In this document: piece by piece, positions 1 through 9,456 of the stretch
Layout: the number at the start of each line of letters is the position of its first letter
Position numbering within the stretch: position 1 is the first letter of the stretch
Assembly (NCBI GenBank): GCA_965230535.1
Contig: OZ246009.1
Coordinates: 1,488,001-1,552,000 of the forward strand
Reading direction: 5' to 3'
Length of the DNA stretch: 64,000 bases
Source: JAUILH01 sp965230535
Lineage (GTDB): Bacteria > Bacteroidota > Bacteroidia > Flavobacteriales_D > JAUILH01
Position numbers and translations under genes: made by a program
The notes under the pieces: generated by a model
Told to the model about the DNA's origin: nothing
Seen by the model: only the letters and a program-made list of their open reading frames with translations
Databases searched by the model: none

Positions 1-2
1 AG

Positions 3-26
3 CGCCTGGAAGCCATCAAAAATTAA
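3..26 (+). CDS. possible 3' end of an upstream gene (truncated by window)
   Basis: Frame 3 reads RLEAIKN and then TAA, ending five bases before the BshC start codon. This looks like the tail of a co-oriented gene cut by the window edge. Seven codons cannot identify a product, so the call rests only on the codon-like reading and the close spacing. Confidence 0.3.
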   Translation, partial: RLEAIKN

Positions 27-30
27 ACTT

Positions 31-1584
31 ATGACACATTCAATTCCTTACGCGCAAATCAATATTTTTTCAAAACTCATTGCAGATTATCTTAATCAGG
101 ATCCTTTTTTTGAAGAACTGATTACTGATTTTCCGGATAAGGAATCGCTCTTAAAACTGGCCGATCAAAGATCATTTGACTCGGAAAAAAGACAATTGTT
201 GTTCGACAGAATTTCGGCTCAATATGAGATGTCAGGGCTAAAAGAACCGGAATCGCTTAAGTCAATTTTGTCTGATGATACCCTGACAATCACAACAGGG
301 CACCAGCTCAATCTCTTTACCGGACCATTGTACAGTATTTTTAAGATCTGTGGTGTTATTAATCTGTGTCAACAACTTACTGCCGAATCTGATAAAACTT
401 TCCTTCCTGTTTTTTGGATGGCAACGGAGGATCATGATCTGGAGGAAATTAACCACACATACTGTTACAATAAGAAAGTTGAATGGGAAACGAACCAGCA
501 GGGCGCTGTTGGGCGTATGACAACAGAAGGGGTAGATGCTGCAATAGAGGAATTGGAAAATGTACTGGGAGAACAAGGAAAAGAGTTCGTTGAATTGTTG
601 AGATGGGCCTATGCATCAGATAACCTGGCTCATGCTCACAGAAAGCTAGTGAGTAAATTATTTGAAGGCACTGATCTTGTCATTTTTGATGGAGATGATC
701 ACGGTTTGAAGCAATCGTTTTCAGACATAATGAAGGATGAAATATTACATCAATTCAGTCAAAAACAAATTGAGGAAACCAATGCCATTCTGGATGGAAG
801 ATATAAGGTTCAGGCACATGCCCGCGAGATCAACTTATTTTATTTGGGAGAGAATAGCCGTAGTAGGATTGTAAAGCAGGAAAATGCTTATGCAACTTCA
901 GATGGACAGAATAACTGGGAAGAAGCAGAACTGCTCAACTTGCTATCGTCCATGCCTGAAAGTTTCAGTCCTAATGTTATTTTAAGGCCTTTGTATCAGG
1001 AACATGTTTTGCCAAATGTGGCTTACGTTGGAGGAGGAGGGGAGTTGGCCTATTGGATGCAGCTCAAACGAAATTTTGACCACCATGGGGTCTCGTTTCC
1101 AATTCTGATCTTAAGAAATTCTATGGGCTTTATGTCCGGGAAGGATGTTGAGAAACTTAATAAGCTCGGCTTGAATTTTAACGATTTGTTTTTGCCTGAA
1201 AATGATTTGAGCAACAAGGTTGTGGCGGACTTAACGGAGGAAGTTGAGTTTACCGGAGAATTGGACTCTATCAAAATGATCTATAAACAGATTCTGGAGA
1301 AGGCCGTTGAGGTCGATAAATCTTTAGAAGGGACTGTGATGGCTGAGGTAAGAAAACAAGAGAAATCCATTCAGCAAATCAATGCTAAGGTCATTAAGGC
1401 TCAAAAGAGACAACATGATGCCTCCATTAATCAGGCTATGAGATTAAAATCACGTCTTTTCCCAGAAGGAAAGTTATTGGAGCGTTTTGCCAACGTATCA
1501 CAATTTTATCAGTCCGATTTAATCGCTGAGCTGGCCTCTCAAACGAATCCTTTAGAACTGGATTTTAAAGTAATCGTTCAGTAG
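31..1584 (+). CDS. bshC: bacillithiol biosynthesis cysteine-adding enzyme BshC
   Basis: BshC is the ligase family that adds cysteine to glucosaminyl-malate in the last step of bacillithiol synthesis, in the cytoplasm. The 517-residue length fits the family (about 520-540). Two family blocks are visible: GHQLNLFTGP at residues 90-99 and FWMATEDHD at 128-136, followed by EEINH. The HExGG-like glycine-rich stretch near residue 335 (YVGGGGELAYW) is also typical. The C-terminal third is helical and rich in Lys, Glu and Gln, consistent with the family's coiled coil. The ATG at 31 sits in an A-rich context without a Shine-Dalgarno site. BshA and BshB are not in the window. It converges with the T9SS gene, with only one base between the stop codons. 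Confidence 0.93.
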   Translation: MTHSIPYAQINIFSKLIADYLNQDPFFEELITDFPDKESLLKLADQRSFDSEKRQLLFDRISAQYEMSGLKEPESLKSILSDDTLTITTGHQLNLFTGPLYSIFKICGVINLCQQLTAESDKTFLPVFWMATEDHDLEEINHTYCYNKKVEWETNQQGAVGRMTTEGVDAAIEELENVLGEQGKEFVELLRWAYASDNLAHAHRKLVSKLFEGTDLVIFDGDDHGLKQSFSDIMKDEILHQFSQKQIEETNAILDGRYKVQAHAREINLFYLGENSRSRIVKQENAYATSDGQNNWEEAELLNLLSSMPESFSPNVILRPLYQEHVLPNVAYVGGGGELAYWMQLKRNFDHHGVSFPILILRNSMGFMSGKDVEKLNKLGLNFNDLFLPENDLSNKVVADLTEEVEFTGELDSIKMIYKQILEKAVEVDKSLEGTVMAEVRKQEKSIQQINAKVIKAQKRQHDASINQAMRLKSRLFPEGKLLERFANVSQFYQSDLIAELASQTNPLELDFKVIVQ

Positions 1585-1585
1585 T

Positions 1586-4500
1586 TTATTTAATGAACAG
1601 CTTCTTTGTTGAGATTCTGTTTCCTGACACAAGCTTTACAAAGTAAATCCCTGTACTAACATCAGAAATATCAATGACTTCTCTGTCATTAGAAGACTTG
1701 TGTTCAAGTACCTGTCTGCCCTTAGTATCCAGAATAAAGATGTTGTATGCTGTCTTGTCCGGATTATTAACAGATATGTTTAACTCGTCTTCAAAAGTAT
1801 AAGCAGAGTTGAGAGCGAATCCAGCTTCATCTTCGTTGAATTCAACCATTTTAGGACCGTAAATCATGGTGCTGCCATCAAAGTCAACTTGCGTTAACCT
1901 GTAATAAGAAATACCACTGAGAGGCGTGTCGTCAATGAAATCGTAATTAATAGTTGAAACGCTTGTTCCGGCACCATTTAAATATCCAATAGGTTCAAAA
2001 TTCTGAGCATCATTACTTCTTTCCACTACAAAATAGTCGTTGTTAACCTCAGATGCAGTAGACCAGCTAACATGTACATGCTCATTCACTTTTTCTGCAT
2101 CAAAGTTCAACAGTTCAGTAGGAAGTACAGAGTTGATGTTGGCCAGTGCCCATGGCGAAAAGGTTGTAATACCAGTTCGCTCAACATAGAATCCACCAGT
2201 AATGGTTCCTTGAGTTTGCCCTGGATATACAGTTGGGTCCCACTGGTGAATTGGTGCGATTTGATAGCGTTGTGCCACCATGGTTGTATGATCGTTATAA
2301 GGCGCTACAGTCGGCAGCTCTGCTGTTGTGTAAGAGAATCTGCATGTGGCCGTAGGAGTCCCCGTTACGTCAATTTGCCAGAACCTGTCTGCAGTGGCGT
2401 CTCTGTTGTCCGGAGTCAGACCTTGGGTACTTGCCAGGTTGTTGACAAGGTCAGGGGTATTCGGCCATGGCAAATTGGTTGCTGGTGTACCATAAGTCGA
2501 TAAGCTAACAACACCAGCGTTTCCTGCTGTTCTAATAAATCTAAACGGAATGTAAGTCCCTCCAATAGCACTTGCGAATGGGAATTCGTGAATCCCACCA
2601 ACCGTATTAACTGTCCAGTGAATCTTGCCATCATTATTTCCTGCAGCCGCTCCCGATTCGTCTACAATTGAACCAGACGTTCTTGTAATGGCACCAATCG
2701 CAGAGTTGTTGATGGTTAACTCAGATCCATTCAAGTCAATTTGATCATCACTTAACGCCAGAATTCCGGCAGCATCTAAGGCAATGTCATCTTGCAGTCG
2801 CACATAGTTAGCCGATTTATTCAGGGTAACGTTTCCGAAATTTTCAGTGAAATTATTGGTATTGATATCCTGGATACCCGCGCCATTAAAGCTCACTGTT
2901 GAACCGGCTCCTTCAAGGAAGCCATTGGCCTGATTGTCATTGTTTGTCCAATTACCACCAAGCGTTAAGGTTGGAGAATTGGCACTCATATCGAGTGTAC
3001 CTCCCGTTTCAATAGTCAGGTTCCCATCAATATTGAATGTTGCTCCGGTAGTGGTGAAAACAAGATCAGCACCAGAAGTTCCGGCTGCTGCACCATCAAT
3101 TACAGCGTTGCCATTGATGTCAAGAGCTCCTGTTCCATTGATGGTTAATGAACGTGCTGCTCCGGTAGTGCTCAAACTAAGATCGTTACACACTGCTGCA
3201 CAGGTAGTACCAACAATACAGTCATTGCTCGCAGTTTGGTTGATGGTTACATCCGTTGTGGCAATTGGAACCTTGGCATCATCCCAGTTTCTGCAATCAC
3301 ACCAATCTGTGCTGGTGCCACCAACCCAAAGACCAGGTGTTCCTCCATTGCCTAAAACGTCTAACATAACAGCATTGGTTGCTTGCCAACAACTAGCAGC
3401 AGAGGTAATCTCGCAGTAATATTGATAACCATCTAAGCCGGTTAAATTTCCAATTGTAAGCGTATTGCTTGTGAATCCACCATAAACAGGTGTGCCTGGT
3501 GCAGAAATAGCGGTCCATGTGCTTGAGCCCGGTGCATTAACGTACCATTGAAATGATGTTGCACCGGTGGCAGCGGCCGTTAATGTGGCAGTAGCATCCT
3601 GGCATAATTGTGAGGTCGAAGGGTGGGTAGTTACTGACGGAAGAGGTGTTCCTCCAACTGTGTAGGTCCCCAGGTCGCTACAAGACTCGGTGCCATTGAT
3701 ATCCCAATCTCCGGTTTCGTTCCAGGTCATAGACGGTGGCGTGTTTACAGGAGCCGTTTTTCGCCTGTATGTATAACCTGTTCCCCCAACAGAGAGAACA
3801 GTTCCTGCGTTGTTCCATCTGTCAATGTTTGTTCCGCTTTTAATTAGGAAGATTCCGTCGTTATCATTGATCCCGGATGCGTGTCCAGCCTGATCCTGAG
3901 CACCAGAACAATGTGAAGCATTATTTCCCAGTACAAAGGTTCCGCCATCCGGAATACTTCCTGTTAGGGGCGTTGTGAAATTAATACCGCCTCCATTATT
4001 GTCCTGACCAATGCTGTATACGCCGGTTAGTGTAACAGCAGCTCCGGTTCCATTGTAAATCTCATAGTAGTAGACATCTCCGGATCCTGCATCATACACC
4101 TCAGATATAAACAGATCGGTGTATACAGTTCCACATCCGGAATTATCTGTATCAACAACAGTAAATGAAGAATATGTTTGAGTACATGGCTGATTGTCGG
4201 TTACGTCTACATCACCAGAGCTGGCTCCCGCAGGAACAACTACCTCAAGTTGTGTTGCGCTAAGAACGGTTACCGAACTGGCTGAAGTACCATTGAAATC
4301 TACGGTTGTTCCGGCTGTGAACCCTGTACCATTAATGATAACAGTAGTCCCAACAGGTCCGGAAGCGGGCACAATAGAGGTTACCGTTGGAGGCGTACAA
4401 CTTGGGACTCCACATCCTGTTCCATTAATGACAATATTATCTATAGCTACATCCTCATCTCCGGCAGTTAACCCGGCAAATGTGATTCTTAAATCTAAAC

Positions 4501-5035
4501 TGGTTCCGGTACCCGCAATGGCTCCTGTAAATGTTTGCCATGTATCTGTGAGTGCTGGAGCATCACCGGTGCCATCAAAATTTGTGTCTTGTGCTGGTTC
4601 GGTATTGGTACCTCCAACAGCGGCAAATTGAAGAATATTTACGTAACCTCCTCCATCAATATTGACTTCAATGGTCAGCAATGAGTTGGCATCCCAATCT
4701 TGATTTGAACCATCATCATCTTCTGCCACATCAATGCTCAGGGATAATCCAGTACATCCCGAAATTGAAATTCCACTCCAGGTGAGGGTTTGAGGAGCTG
4801 AAGAACCCGCACAGCCATCGTAATCCTGAGCGGCAAAGTAATTTCCTGTGCTTCCTGTGAATGTGGCCGGAATACCAGCGTCATTAGTTAATGAGAAGTA
4901 GTCTGAACCACTGATACACTCAGTTACAGAAGAAGTGTAGCCACTGGATCCGCTTTCAAAATCTTCGGTAAATGCCTGACTTAACGCAACAAAAGGCGAT
5001 AAAACTAATGTTAGAACAATACAAATATTCTTCAT
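1586..5035 (-). CDS. large secreted T9SS cargo protein with IPT/TIG, lamin-tail-like and Ig-like domains
   Basis: This 1149-residue exported protein starts with a clear signal peptide (MKNICIVLTLVLSPFVALSQ). In order it shows a jelly-roll-like N-terminal domain (about 20-210), an IPT/TIG domain (CTPPTVTSIVPASGPVGTT, about 215-290), a lamin-tail-like domain beginning LFISEVYDAGSGDVYYYEIY (about 310-440), an Ig-like domain with SFQWYV (about 475-560), a repetitive Gly/Thr/Asn-rich beta region, and a C-terminal type A sorting domain of about 80 residues. The sorting domain (ISDVSTGIYFVKLVSGNRISTKKLFIK region) directs T9SS export and attachment. An upstream in-frame ATG at 5092 would put 19 residues before the signal peptide; the start at 5035 gives a standard one. 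The likely role is adhesion or matrix, but the ligand is unknown. Confidence 0.85.
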   Translation of the reverse strand: MKNICIVLTLVLSPFVALSQAFTEDFESGSSGYTSSVTECISGSDYFSLTNDAGIPATFTGSTGNYFAAQDYDGCAGSSAPQTLTWSGISISGCTGLSLSIDVAEDDDGSNQDWDANSLLTIEVNIDGGGYVNILQFAAVGGTNTEPAQDTNFDGTGDAPALTDTWQTFTGAIAGTGTSLDLRITFAGLTAGDEDVAIDNIVINGTGCGVPSCTPPTVTSIVPASGPVGTTVIINGTGFTAGTTVDFNGTSASSVTVLSATQLEVVVPAGASSGDVDVTDNQPCTQTYSSFTVVDTDNSGCGTVYTDLFISEVYDAGSGDVYYYEIYNGTGAAVTLTGVYSIGQDNNGGGINFTTPLTGSIPDGGTFVLGNNASHCSGAQDQAGHASGINDNDGIFLIKSGTNIDRWNNAGTVLSVGGTGYTYRRKTAPVNTPPSMTWNETGDWDINGTESCSDLGTYTVGGTPLPSVTTHPSTSQLCQDATATLTAAATGATSFQWYVNAPGSSTWTAISAPGTPVYGGFTSNTLTIGNLTGLDGYQYYCEITSAASCWQATNAVMLDVLGNGGTPGLWVGGTSTDWCDCRNWDDAKVPIATTDVTINQTASNDCIVGTTCAAVCNDLSLSTTGAARSLTINGTGALDINGNAVIDGAAAGTSGADLVFTTTGATFNIDGNLTIETGGTLDMSANSPTLTLGGNWTNNDNQANGFLEGAGSTVSFNGAGIQDINTNNFTENFGNVTLNKSANYVRLQDDIALDAAGILALSDDQIDLNGSELTINNSAIGAITRTSGSIVDESGAAAGNNDGKIHWTVNTVGGIHEFPFASAIGGTYIPFRFIRTAGNAGVVSLSTYGTPATNLPWPNTPDLVNNLASTQGLTPDNRDATADRFWQIDVTGTPTATCRFSYTTAELPTVAPYNDHTTMVAQRYQIAPIHQWDPTVYPGQTQGTITGGFYVERTGITTFSPWALANINSVLPTELLNFDAEKVNEHVHVSWSTASEVNNDYFVVERSNDAQNFEPIGYLNGAGTSVSTINYDFIDDTPLSGISYYRLTQVDFDGSTMIYGPKMVEFNEDEAGFALNSAYTFEDELNISVNNPDKTAYNIFILDTKGRQVLEHKSSNDREVIDISDVSTGIYFVKLVSGNRISTKKLFIK

Positions 5036-5102
5036 AAGGTAGATGTTAGCTGGATGGTTGGCAAAGAACTTGCCTAGGATGTTCATCCACATGAAGTCAT
5101 AC

Positions 5103-5110
5103 CAAATTTA
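5103..5110 (-). promoter_or_regulatory. Bacteroidota -7 element (TAAATTTG) for the T9SS protein gene
   Basis: On the minus strand this reads TAAATTTG, a perfect TAnnTTTG. A start site about five bases downstream (near 5098) leaves a leader of about 63 bases to the ATG at 5035, or about 6 bases to the ATG at 5092. No convincing -33 TTG was seen. Confidence 0.55.
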
Positions 5111-5166
5111 TTCAAAAGCTGCTGAAATAACTAGTAATGTTAATAAGTTAACGTTTTGGTAATATA

Positions 5167-6564
5167 TTACTTACCACTGCCTTTCAGGACGGTTCTGATT
5201 GTATAAATCATGATTTTGAAGTCGACAGCTATCGACATGTTTTCAAGATAGAGCAAATCATATTTGAGACGTTGGATCATTTCGTCCACATTTTCAGCAT
5301 AACCAAATTTTACTTGCCCCCAGCTGGTAATGCCAGGTTTTATCTTATGCAAATGTTTGTAATGTGGGGCCTTTTGGATGATTTGATCAATGAAAAATTG
5401 TCTTTCAGGTCTGGGCCCAACGATACTCATATCTCCTTTAAGCACGTTGATGAATTGAGGAAGTTCGTCCAAGCGTGTTTTTCTCAGAAACTTTCCAAAT
5501 TTCGTGATCCTGTTGTCGTGAGTACTGCTTAGCTGGGGACCATTTTTTTCAGCATCTGCACGCATGGATCTGAATTTGATAATGTTAAAAGGTTTTCCCT
5601 TTAAGCCAACTCTTTCCTGTTTGAAGAAAATCGGTCCGCTTGAGCTGAGTTTAACCCCAATTCCAACAAAAAGGTAGACTGGCAAAAGACAGGTCAATGC
5701 CAGACAGGATAAGCCAATGTCCATTGCCCTCTTTGTGGTTTTTTGCCATTGAGGCATGATTTCCGGGTTGATCTCAATTAGAGGCGCCCCCAGAATACTG
5801 GTAATTTTAACCGAACCGGAAAGAATATCGTACATATCCGGAATTACCTTGATTTTTACGGAACCATTGTCAAGTTCATTGATAATGGTCTGAAGTCTGT
5901 CATGCTCGCTGGATTCAATGGCAATGATGACTTCTTCTATGCCGTGTTCTTCCAAAACTTTACTGGAATCCTCAACTTTTCCAAGATAACTCAGTTGATC
6001 TTTTAAAGTTCTGTCAACCCCATTGATACTCACAAATCCTTTGAAAATAAAACCTTGACCCTCTTCCTGGTTTTCAAGTTCATTGTAAATCTCAAGTGCG
6101 TTCTTATTTCCTCCGATGATGAGCGTAGGGAAGCCAATTTTCCTTGCGTGAATTTTTCTAACCGTGATGGATGTCAGAACCAGTCTTGGGATGAGTGTGA
6201 GGATAAAGTGAAGTCCGAACAGTACTAAAAAGAGCTGGTAGTAGTTCTTGTAGTTATTGTTGACCTCATCATCCAGAATTAAAAAGAAAAAGAGAACCAA
6301 ACTTCCTATAAGAGATATTAGGAAGGTTTGGCCTAGTTCTTTGATTCTATAGCGTCTTCTTACGTTTTTATAAGCTCCTGCAATGGCAAACATGGCAACC
6401 CAGAAAACCGGAATCACAAGAATCGCAATTTTTAGATTGTCATCAACAACAAAATCTGTTTCTTCAATTCTCGTTTTTCTATAATAGAATAAGCCTACCC
6501 AGGAAGCGATGGCTGCTAAGATGTCAATAAGTACATATTTTAGAACCTGCAAGCGACTGTTCAT
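5167..6564 (-). CDS. polyprenyl-phosphate sugar-1-phosphate transferase (WcaJ/PssY-like)
   Basis: This 465-residue membrane enzyme would transfer a sugar-1-phosphate from a nucleotide sugar to undecaprenyl phosphate, the priming step of exopolysaccharide or O-antigen synthesis. Four N-terminal membrane segments (about 10-140) are followed by a CoA-binding-like Rossmann domain (about 145-265, FPTLIIGGNKNALEIYNEL) and the C-terminal bacterial sugar transferase domain (about 275-465). In that domain FFKQERVGLKGKPFNIIKFR, RLDELPQF and SIVGPRPE are the family blocks. The start codon ATG at 6564 overlaps the lipoprotein stop as TGATG; a TTG one codon upstream is less likely. The substrate sugar cannot be read from sequence. 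Polysaccharide partners lie at 35433-38483, not adjacent. Confidence 0.9.
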   Translation of the reverse strand: MNSRLQVLKYVLIDILAAIASWVGLFYYRKTRIEETDFVVDDNLKIAILVIPVFWVAMFAIAGAYKNVRRRYRIKELGQTFLISLIGSLVLFFFLILDDEVNNNYKNYYQLFLVLFGLHFILTLIPRLVLTSITVRKIHARKIGFPTLIIGGNKNALEIYNELENQEEGQGFIFKGFVSINGVDRTLKDQLSYLGKVEDSSKVLEEHGIEEVIIAIESSEHDRLQTIINELDNGSVKIKVIPDMYDILSGSVKITSILGAPLIEINPEIMPQWQKTTKRAMDIGLSCLALTCLLPVYLFVGIGVKLSSSGPIFFKQERVGLKGKPFNIIKFRSMRADAEKNGPQLSSTHDNRITKFGKFLRKTRLDELPQFINVLKGDMSIVGPRPERQFFIDQIIQKAPHYKHLHKIKPGITSWGQVKFGYAENVDEMIQRLKYDLLYLENMSIAVDFKIMIYTIRTVLKGSGK

Positions 6565-7424
6565 CAAAAATGTACAATTTTAATATTGTCTATGTCAACC
6601 TGAGCCGTTGAAACACCGGCATCTTTGACCACTTCAATAAAGAACTCATGTTGAGTTGCCTGAGATTCGTAACTCAATGTATTGGTGAGTTGGATGTACA
6701 GTTTTTTCCACACCGGAGATTCTCCTTCTCCTGGTTTGTTAACACCGAAATTGTTGTACACTTTGGAAGCCGCGCCTCCATTTTCATCAATTACTCCAAC
6801 TCTTACAATGTTATTTGTTCTAACATCAAGTTCCAGGTAAACTTCTACGCCTTGCTTTGGGAAGTTGTTGTTTTCATCAGTATGCATGTATGCATAAAAT
6901 TTGCTGCCATCTAGAACCAGTCTTCCAAATTTTCCTGTTGGCCCACCGCTTGTTTCTATTAACCAGGTGGTATCACTGTTGTTGTTTTTGATTAAAAGTT
7001 GTCCCGCACTTTCAAAATCATCGATCTTAAATTCAAGATTAGACTTGTAGGTGGTTGTTGGATTAAGAGTAATTACTGAATCCTGAACTAAATCAAGGTT
7101 GACTATATAAGGTTGGTAAAAAGGATAAACCTGACGATCGCCGGAAATTCCGTTGTTATGAATACCCGGTCGTAATTCTATGGTTTTATTACCGCTTGCC
7201 AAAATTGGAATTCTCGCGGGTAATTCAAAAATTCCCAATAATTCTCCATCCGCATATACCCATGCATCTTTTATGGCATGAGTGTTTTCGCCTTCTATTC
7301 CTGAATCTGTTGTAAGTGTAAAACCAGTAACATATATATAGGAAGGAATGGTCTCGGGTCTATCCAAGGTATTGCAGCCGCCAAAAGTTATGGCGATCAT
7401 GAACAAAACTATCCAAATACGCAT
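6564..7424 (-). CDS. lipoprotein of unknown function, upstream of the sugar transferase
   Basis: This 286-residue protein has a lipoprotein signal peptide (MRIWIVLFMIAITFGGCNTL), with the acylated Cys near residue 17. The rest is beta-rich and soluble, probably periplasmic or on the inner face of the outer membrane. An N-terminal PEGA-like region (AWVYADGELLGIFELPARIP) is followed by a jelly-roll-like C-terminal half. The start is ATG at 7424; the TTG two codons earlier is not needed. The stop overlaps the next start by one base, so it is probably translated with the sugar transferase and may serve the same polysaccharide pathway. I do not recognise a named family. Confidence 0.75.
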   Translation of the reverse strand: MRIWIVLFMIAITFGGCNTLDRPETIPSYIYVTGFTLTTDSGIEGENTHAIKDAWVYADGELLGIFELPARIPILASGNKTIELRPGIHNNGISGDRQVYPFYQPYIVNLDLVQDSVITLNPTTTYKSNLEFKIDDFESAGQLLIKNNNSDTTWLIETSGGPTGKFGRLVLDGSKFYAYMHTDENNNFPKQGVEVYLELDVRTNNIVRVGVIDENGGAASKVYNNFGVNKPGEGESPVWKKLYIQLTNTLSYESQATQHEFFIEVVKDAGVSTAQVDIDNIKIVHF

Positions 7425-7452
7425 ATGCAAAGATTACAGCAAAAAAAGAACG

Positions 7453-7460
7453 CAAATGTA
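7453..7460 (-). promoter_or_regulatory. -7 element (TACATTTG) for the lipoprotein-sugar transferase operon
   Basis: Minus-strand TACATTTG matches TAnnTTTG. The predicted start near 7448 gives a leader of about 24 bases to the ATG at 7424. Confidence 0.55.
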
Positions 7461-7482
7461 AGGGTTTTATTGTGTTCTTCCT

Positions 7483-8466
7483 TTATTGTAGAAAACTGTT
7501 GTTGCTATTGATCTTGGAAATGATCTTGTGAGCGACCTCCAGAGCGTTGTATCCGTCTTCGATTGTAACTTCAGGAGCATGGTCATTATTAATGGCCTTA
7601 GAGAAACTTCTCAGCTCTTCCATAATCGCATTACTCTCTTTAATTTCAGGCTTGTCAAAAATAATTTCTCGTTTTCCTTTATCTCCCAAATCGAGAATCA
7701 TGGCAAAAGGATCGTCAGACACCTGATCCGTCATGCGAACGATTTCCGTTTCCTTTTTTAAGAAATCCACGCTGATGTAGGCATCTTTTTGGAAGAAACG
7801 CGACTTACGCATGTTCTTAATAGAAATTCTGGAAGCTGTTAAGTTGGCAACACAACCATTGTCAAATTCAATTCTGGCGTTTGTGATATCGGGTGTATCG
7901 CTAACAACTGCCACGCCACTGGCGCTAATTCTTTTAATATTAGAACGGACTGTGCTTAGTACTATATCAATGTCATGAATCATCAAATCAAGTACAACAG
8001 GTACATCTGTGCCTCTTGGATTAAATTGAGCCAGTCTGTGCGTTTCAATGAACATTGGAGAGCTGAGATGAGGTACTGCACTTACAAACGCAGGGTTAAA
8101 CCTTTCTACATGTCCAACCTGTACCTTAATTTCAGCTTCATGCGACAGGTTGATGATTGATTTTCCTTCTTCCAGTGTATTGCTGACCGGTTTTTCAATG
8201 AACACATGTTTACATTGACGAATGGCTTTGGAGGCAATGTCGTGATGAGACAATGTTGGCGTCACAATATCAATAACATCACATGCGGCAATTAAATCAT
8301 TCAGTTCTGGAAAAAACTTAGTTGAAAAATCTGTTTCAATTTGTTTTGCGTTTTCTGTGTCAATGTCATGAAAACCAATTAGCTCATACTCCTTTTCCAA
8401 CTGTTTGATACATTTCAAATGAATTTTACCAAGATGTCCTGTACCGACTACACCAATTTTTAACAT
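7483..8466 (-). CDS. Gfo/Idh/MocA-family NAD(P)-dependent oxidoreductase
   Basis: This is a 327-residue cytoplasmic dehydrogenase. The N-terminal Rossmann fold carries GVVGTGHLGKIH (residues 4-15) for NAD(P). The family EKP motif is present (FIEKPVSNTLEEG, about residue 90), as is the acidic-His motif DLMIHDIDI (about 160), which holds the usual catalytic residues. HVERFNP after the EKP block is common in Bacteroidota members near nucleotide-sugar genes, so a sugar dehydrogenase role is possible, but the substrate is not determined. It has its own promoter and follows no other gene closely. The intergenic side faces the divergent pcm gene. Confidence 0.88.
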   Translation of the reverse strand: MLKIGVVGTGHLGKIHLKCIKQLEKEYELIGFHDIDTENAKQIETDFSTKFFPELNDLIAACDVIDIVTPTLSHHDIASKAIRQCKHVFIEKPVSNTLEEGKSIINLSHEAEIKVQVGHVERFNPAFVSAVPHLSSPMFIETHRLAQFNPRGTDVPVVLDLMIHDIDIVLSTVRSNIKRISASGVAVVSDTPDITNARIEFDNGCVANLTASRISIKNMRKSRFFQKDAYISVDFLKKETEIVRMTDQVSDDPFAMILDLGDKGKREIIFDKPEIKESNAIMEELRSFSKAINNDHAPEVTIEDGYNALEVAHKIISKINSNNSFLQ

Positions 8467-8479
8467 GCGATTTTTTTTA

Positions 8480-8487
8480 CAAAGTTA
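8480..8487 (-). promoter_or_regulatory. -7 element (TAACTTTG) for the Gfo/Idh gene
   Basis: Minus-strand TAACTTTG is a perfect TAnnTTTG. A start near 8475 leaves a nine-base A-rich leader before the ATG at 8466. Confidence 0.6.
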
Positions 8488-8568
8488 GTCGGCTTTTGAG
8501 GCTATAGGAACCAAACCGAAAAGAATCATACACTGTCTAATGTTAATTCTTTTGAGTCTTATTTTGGT

Positions 8569-9240
8569 GTGAAAGCTAACTGTGCTGCTTACATTTGTTA
8601 CGTGATAGACAATTATAGACATAAGGGCTTGCGAAAGAAGTTACTTCAGGTTCTTGAGCAAAAGGGAATTTCAGATCATCGTGTACTGGAAGCCATGGAT
8701 AGAATTCCCCGTCATCTGTTTTTGGACAATGCATTTTTGGAGTTGGCATATGAAGATAAGGCTTTTCCAATTGGGGAAGGTCAAACCATATCACAACCAT
8801 ATACTGTGGCATTTCAAACTCAGTTGTTGGAATTGGAGAAGGGGATGAAGGTTCTTGAAATTGGTACAGGTTCTGGTTACCAAACAGCTGTACTCTGTGA
8901 AATGGGGTGTAAGGTTTATTCTATAGAAAGGCAAAAGAAACTATATGATTCAACAAGAGTTCTTCTAGATAAGTTTAGATATAGGTGTAAACTATATTAT
9001 GGGGATGGCTATGCTGGGAAAAAAGCATTTGCTCCATTCGACAGAATAATTGTGACATGCGGTGCACCGGAAGTTCCTCTTCAGTTATTAAATCAATTAA
9101 GTATTGGAGGTATCCTGGTTATTCCTGTGGGTAATGAAGTTCAGAATATGCTAAAATTAAGGCGTACAGAAGCCGGTATAGAGGAGGAGTCGCATGGCGA
9201 TTTTCGCTTTGTACCAATGCTTGAGAACAAAAATCGATGA
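8569..9240 (+). CDS. pcm: protein-L-isoaspartate O-methyltransferase
   Basis: The product repairs damaged proteins by methylating L-isoaspartyl residues with S-adenosylmethionine in the cytoplasm. Family motifs are AMDRIPRHLF (about 42-51), GEGQTISQPYTVA (about 67-79) and the SAM-binding VLEIGTGSGYQTAVL (about 94-108). The 223-residue length is normal. There is no ATG start. GTG at 8569 gives the longest frame, but its first 11 residues (KANCAAYICY) look foreign to the family, and GTG at 8602 (IDNYRHKGLRKKLL) matches the usual N-terminus better. A near-consensus TATTTTG at 8560-8566 would also favour the later start. Confidence 0.88.
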   Translation: MKANCAAYICYVIDNYRHKGLRKKLLQVLEQKGISDHRVLEAMDRIPRHLFLDNAFLELAYEDKAFPIGEGQTISQPYTVAFQTQLLELEKGMKVLEIGTGSGYQTAVLCEMGCKVYSIERQKKLYDSTRVLLDKFRYRCKLYYGDGYAGKKAFAPFDRIIVTCGAPEVPLQLLNQLSIGGILVIPVGNEVQNMLKLRRTEAGIEEESHGDFRFVPMLENKNR

Positions 9241-9405
9241 TACCTGCAACCTATCGGTAAAAACCTTCATCATATCGAGTAAGTTGAAACAAAAAAAATA
9301 AAGTTTGTAACCTTGTCGTGATTACTTTCGTTAAGAGCGGCAGTTATTAACAGAAATGAGTTTAAAAGACTTTTAGTTTGATTATGCCATTTTGAAATGA
9401 GGCAT

Positions 9406-9413
9406 TATATTTG
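9406..9413 (+). promoter_or_regulatory. -7 element (TATATTTG) for the outer membrane protein gene
   Basis: Perfect TAnnTTTG. A start near 9418 leaves a 39-base, A-rich, G-poor leader to the ATG at 9457, as expected for a strongly expressed Bacteroidota gene. The rest of the 216-base gap after pcm (9241-9405) shows nothing else I can support. Confidence 0.65.
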
Positions 9414-9456
9414 TCTCGAGAAATTTTGTAAAAAAGTTAAACCAAAATAAACAATT

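Noticed and set aside
2934..3419. 161-codon frame antisense to the T9SS protein gene
   Set aside because: Repetitive Thr/Asn codons on the real strand give long chance frames on the other. The translated product is low complexity.
5098..5100. Short upstream frame (ATG ACT TCA TGT GGA TGA) near the T9SS promoter
   Set aside because: Five codons with no regulatory hallmark; the ATG falls at the predicted transcription start and is probably incidental.
9241..9405. Possible RNA gene in the gap after pcm
   Set aside because: No stable hairpin, tRNA-like element or coding frame was found in the stretch before the promoter.
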